Assembly (NCBI GenBank): GCA_003254885.1
Contig: QANT01005660.1
Span: forward strand, 31,310 to 95,309
Source of the DNA: Purshia tridentata
Taxonomy: Eukaryota > Streptophyta > Magnoliopsida > Rosales > Rosaceae
Length of the DNA stretch: 64,000 nt
Direction of reading: 5' to 3'
The notes below the pieces were generated by a model, which did not search any database, was not told the origin of the DNA, and saw only the letters and a list, made by a program, of their open reading frames with translations. The position numbers were made by a program, and so were the translations under genes. Numbering within the stretch: the stretch's first letter is position 1; every line of letters begins with the position of its first letter. Of the stretch, positions 12,659 through 26,000 are shown one piece after another.

Positions 12659-13705
12659 TGCCATACCTGTCAGGAACATTTGGGTTTGTACAAAGCCATA
12701 GCAAAAATGGTGGTGGGATAGAGCTCTAGTTGTTCAGCAGTAGAGTACTACTTAACTATTCGTGAGACAATTACTAGGCTAAAATAGCAATAGATCTGAT
12801 TTCATCATTTTGTATATACAAGTATCACCTACTTATTATCACTGCAAAATATCTGTATCATGCTATCCGATGAATCCAATTTGCCGTCACTTTTTTTTTG
12901 GGTGAGAACTTTGCCATCGCTTTAAATTAGGCCATTTTAGACACGAATCAATTTATAATATCCTACATTTTAATGAGAAGGATGAACCAGAAAAAAAGTA
13001 CTATAAACTCCTGAACTAGGGGAAGGGCCTAGCTTGACGTTGAACGACTGCGTGTACGATTTTTGTGTGCTTTGCAAGCCTTGTGGAGCCAGTTGGCTAA
13101 AGCCAAACTCTTATAAATTTATAATTCTGTTACATAGAGGTCTCAAATTTATGGCTTTAAATGGTCAAAGATCTCTTACGATACGAGACTCATGAATAAA
13201 CACCCTTGCAACACTAAATCTAAAAAGTCGACGTCTCTATTGAATTTATCAAATTGTTAACACATGGATTCATTGCTTTGCTGACTTTATCATGACCAAC
13301 CAATGCTAAAGAGAGTACCCAGATTGTCGAACTGCACTTTCCATTTTCGATTTGATTTCCTTTTCTACAAATGGAAACTACTACTTCGTTTCTAAAGTGA
13401 TGGAGCCAAACTGTGCAACCAAAAAGATGAAGAAAGACTTCCTGCCACTTTTTGGAGATATGTATGAACCAAATACCCCATCTACACAGAACACTCTTTG
13501 GTTACACTGTTTGCTCTATTTCCAAGTCCCACAACACTTGACATGCTATGCCCACTCTTGATGATCAATCAGTATCAATTATTGAAGGATAAAAACTCAA
13601 ATATTCTCAATGGGTTCAGAGATTTCAAGTTGCCATAACAAAAGCTCCAAGCAGCCTACTTCAGCCAATTGCGTATTGAGGGGGGCTTGCTTGCTTCTGC
13701 AACTC
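12659..13705. other. Convergent intergenic region, 3' flanks of CENP-O and the glyoxalase-family gene
   Basis: About 1 kb with short unsupported ORFs. It should contain the 3' UTRs of both converging genes. I see no other feature. Confidence 0.5.
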
Positions 13706-14478
13706 CTATGCAGGTTCATAGAGGCCCAACATGTGCCCATCGATGCATCGCAGGGCTGCAACCTGGACACAGGACCATTATGTGACATCTTTGCATCAAC
13801 CATAGCAATCTTAGACAAGTAAACTACATCAAGGGTGTCCTTAGAAATTTGGTCATCACCTTCCCATGGATTTCATATTTGATAGGGCCATCTAGTTCAG
13901 CTCCCAATGCCATTAGTTTTGTCACTGTTTGATTAATGTCCGGCACTGTGAAAGACACAAGTGAAGAGTACCCCTTCTGCATTAAATGATCACTGTGAAA
14001 CTGGATTAGCAGCTGCCATTTTTCATTCAGAGCCAAAACCCAAATAGTATCATCATTTTATAAAATGATTTGTACACAATATTCTATAGCAAAAATACAA
14101 TGCCATCTTGTTAATAGGATCAAACCCCAAGAACCAAGGCTTATTGAGAAAAGTAGAATATGGGTCTGTCCAAATTATATAGGCTTTGCTCAAAACACAA
14201 ACGCACACACACAAAATGTGCCATTTACGAAACAGGGTGTGTGTAAACAGCTTCTGTAGACAAATAATCAAACACAGAATATGCATTGAGAACGAAAGAC
14301 TAAGAGAGAAGGAGAATTACTTGGGGGACTGCATGAGGGCGAGTTTGAGTGGGCCAGACTGGAGCTCGGCCCAGCGAATAGTGCAGACATTGACGGTGAA
14401 GTCCAAGCCTTCCGAGTAGAATCGAGCGGCTTTTGGCACGTCCTTGTGCAACTGCAGTATCCACCTAAACGACGCCGC

Positions 14479-14484
<6 letters not shown>
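13706..14484 (-). CDS. Glyoxalase I / VOC-superfamily small protein (117 aa)
   Basis: Three exons on the minus strand, 14484-14321, 13992-13860 and 13762-13706 (354 nt), join in frame. The protein opens MAAASFRWILQLHKDVPKAA, continues with FYSEGLDFTVNV and LKLALMQSPNDHLMQKGYSS, and ends with CIDGHMLGLYEPA. This is the compact plant glyoxalase/bleomycin-resistance (VOC) family, a single domain of two βαβββ units. Related proteins are called lactoylglutathione lyase-like, but catalytic activity of this short subgroup is not established by sequence, and a metal-binding set equivalent to canonical glyoxalase I is not obvious. The 5' UTR is a (GA)n run that ends directly at the ATG (on the + strand, CT repeat 14484-14512). 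Confidence 0.85.
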
Positions 14485-14511
<27 letters not shown>

Positions 14512-14512
14512 G
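14485..14512. repeat. (CT/GA)n microsatellite in the 5' UTR of the glyoxalase-family gene
   Basis: About 14 uninterrupted CT dinucleotides (GA on the coding strand) end immediately before the start codon. GA/CT leaders are common in plants and may bind BPC/GAGA-type factors; that role is inferred. Confidence 0.85.
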
Positions 14513-15567
14513 CGGGAAGTGACTGGCTCACTAACAGACACGACGTCGTAGCCTTCTTCTTTAGCGGGAAGTCAACTGAAGGTAGCATAGGGCCAAAGTT
14601 AGCTTGTGGCCAACATGTGATGTGATGGGCCATTGAACCCTAGGCCCAGGCCCAGGCCATACCTATTAGTAGTATTACTAGTATAGACAAATACTGGAAA
14701 AACAATAATTAAAATATTTTAATTAATTAAATTGCCAACCATATCATTATATCATATGTCATATAAGTAAGATAAAAATTTAGGATAAATAACCTTGTGG
14801 TTTCCAAGTAAATGCATCTGTTTAGGGAGAAAAATGTTGGGTGAAAAATGCATACCACATCATCATCATGCTAACGTGGTGAATTTAGTCAAGAAGGTTC
14901 TATTTTTTATTTTATTCAAAGAAAATGGTTCATTCTCACTAGGATTCTATTTTAAGTGGGTGACCATGTGGCAGTGTTTCAAGGTTGCCCCTGTTCAAAC
15001 AAAGCAATAAGACATTCCCACACCGACGTTTTCGTTTGGGTGCATCTTGCTTTTAGCTAATTATTCTAATTGTATACCTTAAACTCACATGGCAACAGAA
15101 ATGAACCATAAACCAAATTTGGATGTAGCACAAAATCCTTGTAGAGCAGTTAGATTTCTATCTGCTTGTCATGTGACAAACCCAAGTTCAATTCACAGAT
15201 ACAATATTCCAAATGGCACTACAGCAAGAGCAAGAAGCAATATTACATTTCCGTGTTCAATATGCCAAAACCCCTAGGGACAACCTAGACCTCCAAGCAT
15301 GTTAGCTTGCATGCTTGTCAAATTGTCATAAAGCCAGCTTTTCTAATCCTCACTACCTTTTTACCCAAGCATGCCTTTATGGCTTTACCATTATTGTTTA
15401 ATTTCATGTCCCATTGTCATTACTCATAAGATTCTTGACAGACAACACCAACCCACCTCACAGCATCTTTATATATATATATGCTTGTGTATGCATAACA
15501 TCAATGCAATCAAGAAACTGATTCAAACAATCCCAAGTACTCCAAGCATAACACTAGCAAATTAGAA
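14513..15567. other. Intergenic region: divergent promoters of the glyoxalase-family and peroxidase genes
   Basis: About 1 kb with no supported ORF. It serves as upstream sequence for the minus-strand glyoxalase-family gene and the plus-strand peroxidase gene. Confidence 0.55.
15468..15482 (+). promoter_or_regulatory. Putative TATA box of the peroxidase gene
   Basis: The run ctttatatatatatat lies about 90 bases upstream of the peroxidase ATG, a plausible distance for a TATA box plus a short leader. It could also be a plain TA microsatellite. Confidence 0.5.
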
Positions 15568-17094
15568 ATGCATGTTAAAACCCTTTTATTTCTTCCTTTA
15601 CTCTTTCTTCTTTTCCTTGTGAGCACAAGTTATGCTCAACTCAGAGTAGACTATTACAGAAATTCATGCCCAAATGTTGAATCAATTGTGCATGCTGCAG
15701 TGAAACAGAAGTTTGAGCAGACCATTGTGACAGCACCAGCTACCCTTAGACTCTTCTTCCATGATTGTTTTGTCCGGGTACTTCACTTTGTCCTCAACAA
15801 CATATTCATCATTCCTTGTTTTCCAAATTTGGTATTCCATCAAACATATATATATTTGCAATGAGTGTGAAATTTTTGGACAGGGATGTGATGCTTCAAT
15901 AATGCTAGCTTTTCGAAACAAATCAGCAGAGAAGGACAACCCGGATAATCTGTCACTCGCTGGAGATGGATTTGACACAGTGATCAAAGCCAAGGCTGCT
16001 GTTGACAGAGTGCAAAGGTGCAGGAACAAGGTTTCTTGTGCTGAAATTCTGGCCATGGCCACAAGGGATGTCATAAAACTGGTAAACAAACAGGCATACC
16101 ATTTTCCCTTTACCACTCTGAATTTTGAAGGGACTTTTGTGATCTGAATTTACCTTTTTCTGAAAAAAATCATAGTTGCATAACATTTGAAAACCTCTAA
16201 AAGGATATAGCAGGATCCAATGTGACAATTATTGATGTACTGTGCATTCACATGGAGTGCGGTCCAATTCATTTGTTGGGTTTGTGCATGTGAACCTTTA
16301 TGCTAATCAAAAGCAAAGTTGTCCCTTTCATTGAGAAACGTGATTGCTTTTGCCTAATTGCATATTAACTTAAACATTATACTAATTAGAGTCTCACAAA
16401 AAATCTTAACATGTTCTTGGTGCTGCTACTGCTGCAGACTGGGGGACCATTTTATTCAGTTGAATTGGGGAGACTTGATGGGAGGATATCAACAAAAACC
16501 AGTGTGAGAAAACATCTTCCTCGTCCTGATTTCAGACTAGACCAGCTCACTAACATGTTTGCTTCACATCATCTCACTCTAACTGATCTCATTGCCCTCT
16601 CAGGTACTTGAAAACATATTTTGGTCCTTGTTTTTCAATATTTTCCATTTTCAATTTTCCATAACGAAAAGGGGTGTGTACTTGTAGGAGCACACACAAT
16701 TGGGTTCTCACACTGCAGCCGATTCACCCACCGGGTCTACAATTTCAAGAGCAAGAACAGAATTGATCCAACACTGAACCTGGCATATGCAAACCAGCTC
16801 AAGAAACTATGTCCAAAAAATGTAGACCCCAGAATGGCAATCAATATGGACCCAAACACACCCCAAAAGTTTGACAATATGTACTACAAGAACCTTCAGC
16901 AAGGAAAAGGGCTTTTCAATTCTGATCAAACTTTGTTCACTGACAGTAGATCAAGAAAAACTGTTAACTTATTTGCAGCCAATGCCACCGCCTTTCAACG
17001 GGCTTTCGTGGCTGCCATGACAAAGCTCGGAAGGGTGGGGGTTAGGACTGGAAAGCAGGGTGAAATTAGGCATGATTGCACTGCTGTGAACTAG
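15568..17094 (+). CDS. Secreted class III peroxidase (326 aa)
   Basis: Four exons, 15568-15777, 15884-16081, 16438-16603 and 16688-17094 (981 nt), the classical four-exon layout of plant class III peroxidases. Residues 1-23 are a hydrophobic signal peptide (…[13 protein letters not shown]) cleaved before Gln24. The distal haem site RLFFHDCF has Arg61 and His65. The proximal haem ligand is His194 in [10 protein letters not shown]. Conserved cysteines are present (SCPN, DCFVRGCDAS, NKVSCAE, SHC, LCP, HDC), enough for the four usual disulfides. Sequence such as [16 protein letters not shown] and [20 protein letters not shown] places it near the Arabidopsis PRX16/45/50/51/73 group. It should use H2O2 to oxidise phenolics in the cell wall. 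Start and stop are clear; the exact orthologue is not. Confidence 0.95.
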
Positions 17095-18529
17095 ATTATA
17101 GAATGTATTCTGTCGTTTTGTAGGTAAAAATTTAAGTAGCTAAAGTTTCTCCAATGAATTTCAAGTAGCTAAAGTTTGTATAATAACAGTATAAGATGTT
17201 TATATGGTCAGAATGTGAATCTGGATCACTGACTATGCTGGTTCTGGCCTGAATGTGTAGCCCAAATTCACAATCTAGCAACATAAACGTCTTGTGTTGT
17301 CAAACTGTCTATCAAGAAAACATTAGCTTTGTTTATATTCATAATCATTCTTGCCATCATTGGTTTTGGTTTAACTTAGACTTGTATTCTCTTAGTAAGC
17401 CCATGAATGAGTGGCAGAGGGTCCAAGTTGTGCTTGCAATTAAATTGCAACCAGCCTCATGTCTGGGGCTAGTTGGTTTGCCTTAGGTTCTTAGGTAAGT
17501 ATGAGGCACTACATGAATGGGTCTGCAGCCTAAGTGGTGAAGATCAATCTACCCTACTAATGGGAGATAGATTTAGCCTTGATAATTGACTTTATAGTTA
17601 GGCATTCTGCAACATGTACTTCAAAATAAAATGAGACTGATACAAGTAGCAGTGAGACGGAAAGAAAAGGTAACTTGGATGTCCAACCTTGCCATCTTTT
17701 AACCCAACCAAAAATTGAAGGGAAAAAGTGGGGACTTCTCGCTTTATGTGGTAAGGCACTTCTATACTTTACCCATTCCTCTCTCTTCCAGGATCACACC
17801 AAAAAAAAAGGTAAAGTGAGAAAGAACTGCCAGTATGCACTGCTTGCAGAAACGCTAGCTTTGCTTTGTCTAAAAACAAAATCATTTTGGGTGTGCATTT
17901 TGCAATAACAAAGGCATTAAATATCTTCTCTCATTTCAATGTTGATTCGGAAACAAGGCAAGTAAGATTTTCTTTCTTTACAATAGATGAAAGTGCCAAC
18001 TTGTAAACTAATTGCTTATCTTGCAGGCACCTTTTTGATACAAACAAAACCAAACGAAATACATATCCAAAGTGGGAGCAGATGGCCTCCATTCTTATAA
18101 CCAAGAGTGAAATAGAACAGGTGCCTTAAAAATTTCCCACATCAATTTCCCAATTTTCATAATCAACCATCAAAAGAAAGCTTCAAGTCCCCTAATATCC
18201 ATAATATTGGATTCTTATTTTCTCTTCCTAGCTCCTAATATGTACAGTAATAATGCAAAGCATGCAGCAGTCACATGAGAAGACTGATAATGAGTAAAAA
18301 CAAGAAAATTTAATTTCATGTTATTTGGCTACACAAGAGATTTCCTGTGCCAAATAGGCAACACCATAACAATAAAAAGTAAACTAGTCGAAATTTCTAA
18401 CATGAGCAATATCAACCTAATCTAGGCACAAGGTTATTACTAAGGCCTTAATCATCATCATCATCATTAACTTTGGCTTCTCATTGAAGGAGGAAGCTTA
18501 TAGCCTCTTTGGTCCCTTTATAAAGCTCC
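17095..18529. other. Convergent intergenic region between peroxidase and H+-ATPase genes
   Basis: About 1.4 kb holding the two 3' flanks and otherwise only short ORFs without recognisable similarity. Confidence 0.5.
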
Positions 18530-21500
18530 TCAAACTGTATAATGTTGTTGAATTGTATCGATGTCGAGCCCTTTGAGTTTAACAACTGACTCAACATGAC
18601 CCTTCAGTGTATGCAACTCCCGAAGCCTGCAATAAAAATGGTAAAAGAAATTCTCTAAGCAATTCAAAAACTTCTGCATTACAATTAACGCTTATTTATA
18701 TATCTAGGTATAAGTATACTTAATGCTTACCTTGCAACCTCAGCCCTGCGCTTGGCTTGTTCTGCAATCTCTGAAAGTTCCCTGTAACTGTTCTTGTCGG
18801 AGAAAAGGTTGTTGGTTTCTGGTGGTTGAAGACCATGTAGGGTCCTCTGTGCAGCAGCCCACTGTGCTTCTCTCTCTTCTTTGCCATAGTCTTTCTTTGT
18901 AGTAAAGGCAGTCTGTTACGGGAAGACAGCATCATAAAAATTATGGTAAGAACTTGCAGAATCTGAACAATAACTCACTACTGGAGCGCTTCTTATTTTA
19001 AAAGACTATCATACAACAGCATACCTTGTTCTCCAAAAGATTATCCCAAGCTTTCCCACTTAGAATGTAGCGGATAGCAAATTTAAGGATATCAAGAGGG
19101 AAGTATGTCAACACGCTGTAAAGCCAGATTACACCAGCCCAACCCCAGCCAGCTCCCTGTATCCGTGCAAAACCCCAGTTTGCATAGACCGCTATCAGAG
19201 TTGCTACCTGTCATTTTGCAGAATGGGTTACCATATAAATAGTGAACATATTTTTATAGGTCCAGTATAAAAATAAAAACATCCTTCTATGTTCAAACCT
19301 GAGTTACGGTTTAGTAACAGAATAGGTGCTATAATAATGACATGGCCCCAAAAGGCCTCTTTAGCAAACTAGTAAGGCACAACACATGAAAATGTGGTGG
19401 CCTGCTTGAGAGTCTCCCAACACCATATTATTTTCGACTATGTACAAAATTACTAGGCACATCAACATACATGTTTCAAGCCTTCTTAGTAGAGTATAAT
19501 TTACTTTCAAGAGGTACAATTTTTAAGATTAATCACCTGCACCTTATTGGAAATTCCTAAGAATTCTAGGAACTTACCAGTATTCCCTTCAAGCCTATGT
19601 TGACACACTGACAAACAAATACATACGCTAGCATACAAGCATACATAGACATCTTCAAAATAAAGAGGAAGGAAGACTTTAATATAATAAATGACTGTGA
19701 AAATAGTACTATTAAAGGTAATCAGTAGATAAAATGCTTACCAATTGAGCGACTGCAAAAGCTCCGAGTAAGAGAAGTCCAGGACGTTCAACAAAGGACC
19801 AGCTACGAGACCTTGTAACAAAGATAAGAGCCTGGCTCACAATACTCACTTGTAAGTATAATGCTGCCATCATTTCAGGATCGTTATTCCTTATAGACCT
19901 TACATGAAAGGTGTTCTGCAACATGAAAAATGGTAAATAAAATTTAAAGATACTTAACGAAATGAATGTGAAGTTATATACTTAATGAACATTACAAAGT
20001 TATATTTCCTACCGGGAAGAAATCTGTATCTTTCATAATCCAAAAGAATACGACAGTCATTAGTGCCATGTAACCTCCAAGTACAACACCGGTAGCAAAA
20101 ATTTCTCTCAGTTTCCAGCTGTCTGGCTGGGGAGATGGCTTCACTCGGTCCTTCGAGATTGTCATGATTGTTCCTAACAGATGGTAAGCACAAATTCAGA
20201 CTCATTTATCACTAATTTAATAAGTATAAACTGTACTAACAGATAGGTGCATAGGTCTTACCATCATTTAGGATGGCGATGATCAATACCATGAATGGTG
20301 CAAAGTCAAACCTCCATATCAAAGCAATGAACATGAAGCCAAACTGCCCAAAATTTAGAGTAATGAGAACACACAAAACATAAAATAGGAAAAGCAACAC
20401 AACATCTCAAAACCTAGTATTGCTTCACTTACCACAATACGTATGGTAATTGAAACAGCATAGATCTGCAAAATGGAATAAATTAAGTAGAGTGGCATGA
20501 GAACATTTACAAAACAACTAGGAAAAAGATAGCTCAGAGGAAAGAACATAGAGGTAACTAACGGTGTAGTTCTTCATCCTCTGGAATATGGCCCTGCTTG
20601 TCAGTACGGCACTTATGATCACACTTAAACCAGGTTCGGTGAGAACAATATCTGAAGCACCTCTAGCAGCATCAGTAGCATCAGCTACAGCAATACCAAT
20701 GTCTGCTTTTTTCAAAGCAGGGGCATCATTGACACCATCTCCTGTCATTCCACAGATGTGCTTCCTCTCTTGAAGCCTCTTTACAATTTCATATTTGTGT
20801 TCTATAATAAGAAAGAGTTAGAACAAGGGGGTTTGTCAAGTTAAGAAGAATAACGAACTATGAAAGTCTGCTTCATACTCATTAATAAAATAAACATTAA
20901 AATTAAAATTAAGTGGTAAATTTTAAAAGTGTCACCATTAAGAACTGTGATAAATTGTCAAAGTGTCCAAGGCAAAATGTTTTGATTCCAGAAAAAAAAA
21001 TTAAATTAAATATTGTGTATGCTTTGGACAATTATTTATATAGGTTGAATTCAAACCAATTAAAGGTCCATTGGCAATGCTAACCACCAAAGAAGTTAAC
21101 TATTTCACTAAAGGGGGTGTGTAAATTTAGAGAGGAAACAAGAGAAAAAGGAAGTGCATGTAGAACCCACCTGGAAATACTCCAGCAAATCCATCAGCTT
21201 TCTCTATCAGCTCATCCACAGGGAGGGCAGCAATGGATGCATCCTTGTCTTGGCCAAGCAATGCGGAAGATGGGTACATGTTCGTTCCCATACCAAGCCT
21301 CCGGCCAGTTTCCTTGCCAATAGCAAGTTGATCCCCTACATAATGAGGGCCACAAATTATACAAAATGAATGAAACATCAAAGTCCCCAGAAAGGAAAAA
21401 ACAAAATGGTTGGGACTACATAAAAATAATGGTATTATACAAAGAATAAGAAAAATGAGACTTACCAGTAATCATCTTCACGTTCACTCCGAGATTGAGA

Positions 21501-24500
21501 GCTCTGCGGATGGTTTCTGCGCTGTCATGTCTGGGAGGATCAAATAACGGCAACAAACCAACAAACTGCCATGGTGCCCCTGGACTTTCCTTTGTTTTCT
21601 CTGGTACTTGCTGCAACTCAATGACAGCAATGAGATCATGGAATTCAGACAACTCAGCAACAAGTACATAATAAAAGTTACATTTTGCAGACCTGTCTTG
21701 CAACTGCTAGGGAACGAAGTCCGCGTTCAGCAAACTTATCAATCACTGCATGAACCTTTTTCTTGAAATCTTCCTTGCAGTTGCATAGGTCTAATATCTG
21801 TCACAAAGAATAAAAAACATTAGAATTGGTTATCTCCCAGAATTTTCTTGCCCCATACCTAAAATTGAGGTAAGACAAGATTACCTGCTCAGGGGCACCT
21901 TTGCTAGCTCGATGCCAATTTCCATCAGAATCGATGTAGGTCAGAGCAGTCCTCTTGTCCACGGGGTTGAAGGGAAGGAAATGGACTTCTCTGATACCAG
22001 CACGTGCCTGCCCAACAATAGAAAAGTCTTATTATGAAGTCTTGAACCTAAAGCAGGCTGAAAGCCTAAAAGATTATAGAAAATGGTGAGACAAAATACC
22101 TCCTTTGGATCAGCAAGCATTCCTACAATTGCAGCATCAATAGCATCCTGATTTTCAGTCCTAGAAGCCCTTGCTGCAAGAAGCATAACATGTTCTTTCT
22201 CCACACCCTTAGCAAACACTTCAATCAGATTTCTGTCAACTGTCAACTTGTTCAGGGTCAGGGTTCCAGTCTTGTCACTGCAGAGGACATCCATGCCAGC
22301 CATTTCTTCAATGGCAGTCATTCTTTTGGTAATAGCACCTTGCTGAGAAAGCCTGTGGGAACCAATAGCCATGGTGACAGATAAAACAGTAGGCATGGCA
22401 ATCGGAATTCCTCCAATCAAGAGAACCAGCAAATTGTCAATCCCATCCCTGTACTTGCGCTTCTGTATTGGGTACATAACTATAATCTCAATTAATATTC
22501 CCACGGCAATTGAACAAATGCAGAAGTTACCAATGGCAGTGAGAACTTTCTGGAAGTGTCCAACTTGATTTGTGCTGTCCACCAAATGTGCAGCTTTACC
22601 AAAGAAGGTGTGCACACCGGTGGCAATCACAACTGCTTCGATTTCACCCTGTTTACATGTTGAGCCAGAAAATACTTCATCTGACGGATTCTTGGTAACA
22701 GGAAGGGACTCTCCAGTTAGAGCAGACTGATCAATTTTCAAAGGATCACCCTCGAGAAGACGGGCATCAGCAGGAACTATATCACCCAATTTAATACTGA
22801 TTATGTCTCCTGGAACCAAAATTGAAGCATCTTGCTCAGTCCATCGACCATCTCTGAGAACCTACACCATATCACCACAAAAATTCCAGAAAATATTAAA
22901 CAGATTATTCGCAAGACCAATGTAAGCGTTTAAAATGTTCAACACTGTTTTTTCTTCACCTTAGTCTTGGGAGCAAGACCAGCCATAAGGGCTGCAGCTG
23001 CATTTCCAGCATTGTTTTCTTCAATGAAACTGATAGTAGAGTTAATGACCAGCAGGACAACTATGCCAACAAAGTCCTGCCAGTCAGGAGGCTTTCCTTC
23101 ACCATTTGCCAGGACTATAGCCATCAAAGCAGCAGCTTCCATGACCCAGGACAAAGGATTCCACATAAATCCCAAGAACTTGAGTAGTTTGCTCTCCTGT
23201 TTACAGAAGATGAAATCATCATAAGCTATAACCAAAGACAAAATAAGAAGAGGAAGAAATATTACCCCTGTTAGATATTATAAAACAGACCTTTTTCTCT
23301 TCTAATTTGTTTGGTCCAAACACTTGAAGCCGGTTGGCTCCTTCGTCTGAGGTCAGACCTTCTCTTGTACATTTCAACTGCTCAAAGACTTCCTCAATTG
23401 GAATCCGTTCCTGTGAACAAAATTGAATAAATACACATGAATCAACAATTTTACTATTTTAAGGGTAACTACATGCAACCAACTTATTACTTCAAAATGA
23501 AATTCATACAATACTTATTTTTCTGATCAAACTTTGAAATGACTCCCTATAAAGAATCCTTTCCAGACAAAATTTTTTGACTTTATTATATACAGGTTTA
23601 TAGCCAATCCAAAATATAGGATATTTCAATTGGATTGTTTATGAATTATAGTTAACTTTGGTGCTACCCACATACAATTATTACAAATTAAAAAATGGAT
23701 CTGTCCAAAACCTAAACGACATAAGTTTCTCTAGAGAACGTTTCATCTTTTAAGATTCTGCTTTTCCGCATTTTGTAAACAGAAAATTCAACCGCTTGGT
23801 TTCCACAGGTTAGCAGTCAATAGATTCACGAAATAGATGTGTGAACTGGGATGCTTTAGCTCACTGCTCATGTGAAACATTGAAAAAACCCATGTCCAAG
23901 TATCCAACAACCGATTGAATGACAAAATAGTCAAACATTTACTGTGTCCCTTTTTGACTTCCAAGACAAAAGAGAATTAATATAATTAAATAGTTCGATT
24001 GATATTTCGGGATTGCTTATAAATATTGTTCTGACCCCATCTAGCTATCCTATACAAGCACATGTATACAAATACTATGTAAGTACGAAAATAAACAATT
24101 TGACACCCCACCAAAATATTAATGAAATACCCAAAAGTATATATTAAGTACAAGGAAGGTACACGCAAACCCCAAATCCCAAAACAAGAAAGGTATTTCA
24201 AAACAAAAAAGCTAGAAATTTCCGCAGAACCTGACAAGTATAGAATTACAAAAAAATACAACACACAACCCAGGTCAAATGGAATTATTCAATTACTCTT
24301 AATTATATTAAAATTAGAAACACACCCACGTACGAACTAGGGAAGTATAAAAACATTTTTTTTCGCAAAATATATACATATAAAAATATTTGTGAATGAC
24401 GAAAAAAAGGGTACGTGTCAAACAAGTGTCTAAATGGCGCGTAGTGGTCATTTAATATTCCCTTGTGTCAGCCATGTTCTCTAAAGAAGCAGCGTGCGTT

Positions 24501-25357
24501 GTCAAGCCGCTGATTCCACGTGCTTTGGCCATTTGGTGCGTATCTTACCCACACACCTCTAAAAAGTGCAGACCATATAAATATTTTTAATTTAAAAATA
24601 TATTTTGCAAATACAAAAATAAAAACAGAAACTTTATTTTAATATGGATTTTTTTCCCTAAAAACGCTTGGAATATAATCGTAATCGACAGGAGAGGCAT
24701 CTGGGCCGTTCATGCGGGCCGTGGGCCCACCAGAAGGTAAAGTTTAAATATCTGTAACGCTTCGGATGCAATGCAAATACTGTGGCCTGAAAAAGGTTTC
24801 CTTGTGCCCTCTCCACGATCATCGCCGAAATGACAGACTAGAAAAAGTACGCCGCCGATTTTTCAATTAAAAAAATTATAATAAAAAAGCAGTACGGAAA
24901 GATTACTGAGGGATTAATTTAGCAAAATTTTGTTTTATTATAAAACAATTTACGGCGACGAAACGAAATCTCCTGCTGCCAAAGCTTCTGATGGAGTGAT
25001 CGTAAAACAACATCAACTACCGTTTGGTTGGGGAGAAAATATGGTGAGAAAAATAGAGGAAAACTGAAAACACGACCAAAATATTCAAAATCGAAATAGA
25101 CATTAAAATCGCCGAAGTGAATACTAATCACTAATCACTAATCACTAATCACTAATCACTAGATAAAATACAAACCTTTTGCGAAAAATATTTTCAACAG
25201 ATCCGAGTTTTGGTCTCGTTTTCTTTTGCTTTACTCTATTTTTTGTTTTCTCAGAAACCAAACACATGCAGCAGTAGAGTTAAAGAGAGAGTGTCTATAC
25301 CAGATCGACGGACTCGTTTTTGATCTCTTCGAGGCTGATGGCCTTGTCGCCGCCCAT
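18530..25357 (-). CDS. AHA: Plasma-membrane H+-ATPase, P3A type, subfamily II-like (954 aa)
   Basis: Sixteen minus-strand exons join without a frame break: 25357-25301, 23410-23291, 23196-22960, 22861-22100, 22007-21885, 21797-21693, 21610-21466, 21335-21171, 20801-20563, 20465-20433, 20343-20262, 20173-20013, 19915-19742, 19207-19025, 18912-18731, 18626-18530 (2,865 nt). The length, 954 aa, is normal for plant pumps. Landmarks are the TGES actuator loop (residues 187-190), the phosphorylated Asp334 in [18 protein letters not shown] of the nucleotide domain, and [20 protein letters not shown]. The C terminus ends QQHYTV, whose penultimate Thr is the phosphorylation site that recruits 14-3-3 proteins and releases autoinhibition. 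The wording resembles tobacco PMA4 and Arabidopsis AHA4/AHA11. The enzyme pumps protons out of the cell using ATP. Intron 1 (23411-25300) is unusually long and contains a promoter-like island. Confidence 0.96.
24410..24860. promoter_or_regulatory. Promoter-like island inside intron 1 of the H+-ATPase gene
   Basis: Within otherwise AT-rich intron 1 a stretch of higher GC contains ACGTGTC (ABRE-like, near 24414), a G-box CCACGTGC (near 24516) and a perfect palindrome GTGGGCCCAC at 24721-24730, which matches TCP/site II elements. A TATA-like CCATATAAATA lies near 24573. Such clusters usually sit near transcription starts. An intronic enhancer or an alternative promoter for a shorter leader is an inference. 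Confidence 0.4.
25122..25161. repeat. Heptanucleotide tandem repeat (actaatc)n
   Basis: Five to six units of ACTAATC stand head to tail in intron 1 of the H+-ATPase gene, about 140 bases downstream of the exon 1 donor in gene orientation. Confidence 0.85.
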
Positions 25358-26000
25358 GGCTGAGAGTAGCGGGTGAGCTCAGAGAGCTCGAGCTGCAGTG
25401 AGAGGACTCGGATTATATGGGTTTGAACGAAAACAAAGAATGAGAATCCCGGAGTATTTATAGTGCGGAAAACCTAGAGAGTCATAGCGAGAGAAAGACC
25501 GCCACCAAGAAAAGTCTAATGCGATGAGGATGAGAGACTCTACGGGAGAGTCTGATTAGGTTCGGGTTTTCGGGTCTGGGTTTTTGGGCCTGAGAGCTGT
25601 GCAAAGACTGTAAGTGTGAATGAATGAAATGGAGGGAGGAGTTGTGGAGAGTCCTGAGTGCGTAGATTTATATATATACCTGACTTTGCGATGTGGGGTG
25701 GGACCACCCGACCCAACACTTGGCCCGTTTTGACCTGCCACGCCACACTCAATGAGGCGCGTGGAGAACTGGTGGGGAAAATCGCGGCGCGTGTGGATGA
25801 CCAGTGTTGGAGACCGTGAAGGATTTGTGTGGTTTTGAGGAGCGATGATCTGGTGTTTTTCAGCTCTTTATGTGAAAAACCAAAAACGGGTACAAAAGTC
25901 TGGTGTTATAACTTTTATATAAGTTTTTTTAGATATAAAATAAATAAAAAAACAACCAAAATGGGTGGTTAATGCAGAGTTGACTAATTTGTATTTGCCT
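25358..26000. promoter_or_regulatory. 5' UTR and promoter region of the H+-ATPase gene
   Basis: Directly upstream (minus strand) of the ATG at 25357 the sequence is GC-richer than its surroundings as far as about 25800, with a TA-rich run (tttatatatatacc) near 25666-25680 that could be a TATA box about 310 bases upstream of the start codon. No coding sequence is supported here. Confidence 0.5.

Noticed and set aside
14268-14633. 121-codon ORF overlapping the glyoxalase-family exon 1
   Set aside because: An alternative frame through a GA repeat (runs of Arg-Glu). The glyoxalase frame is the conserved one.
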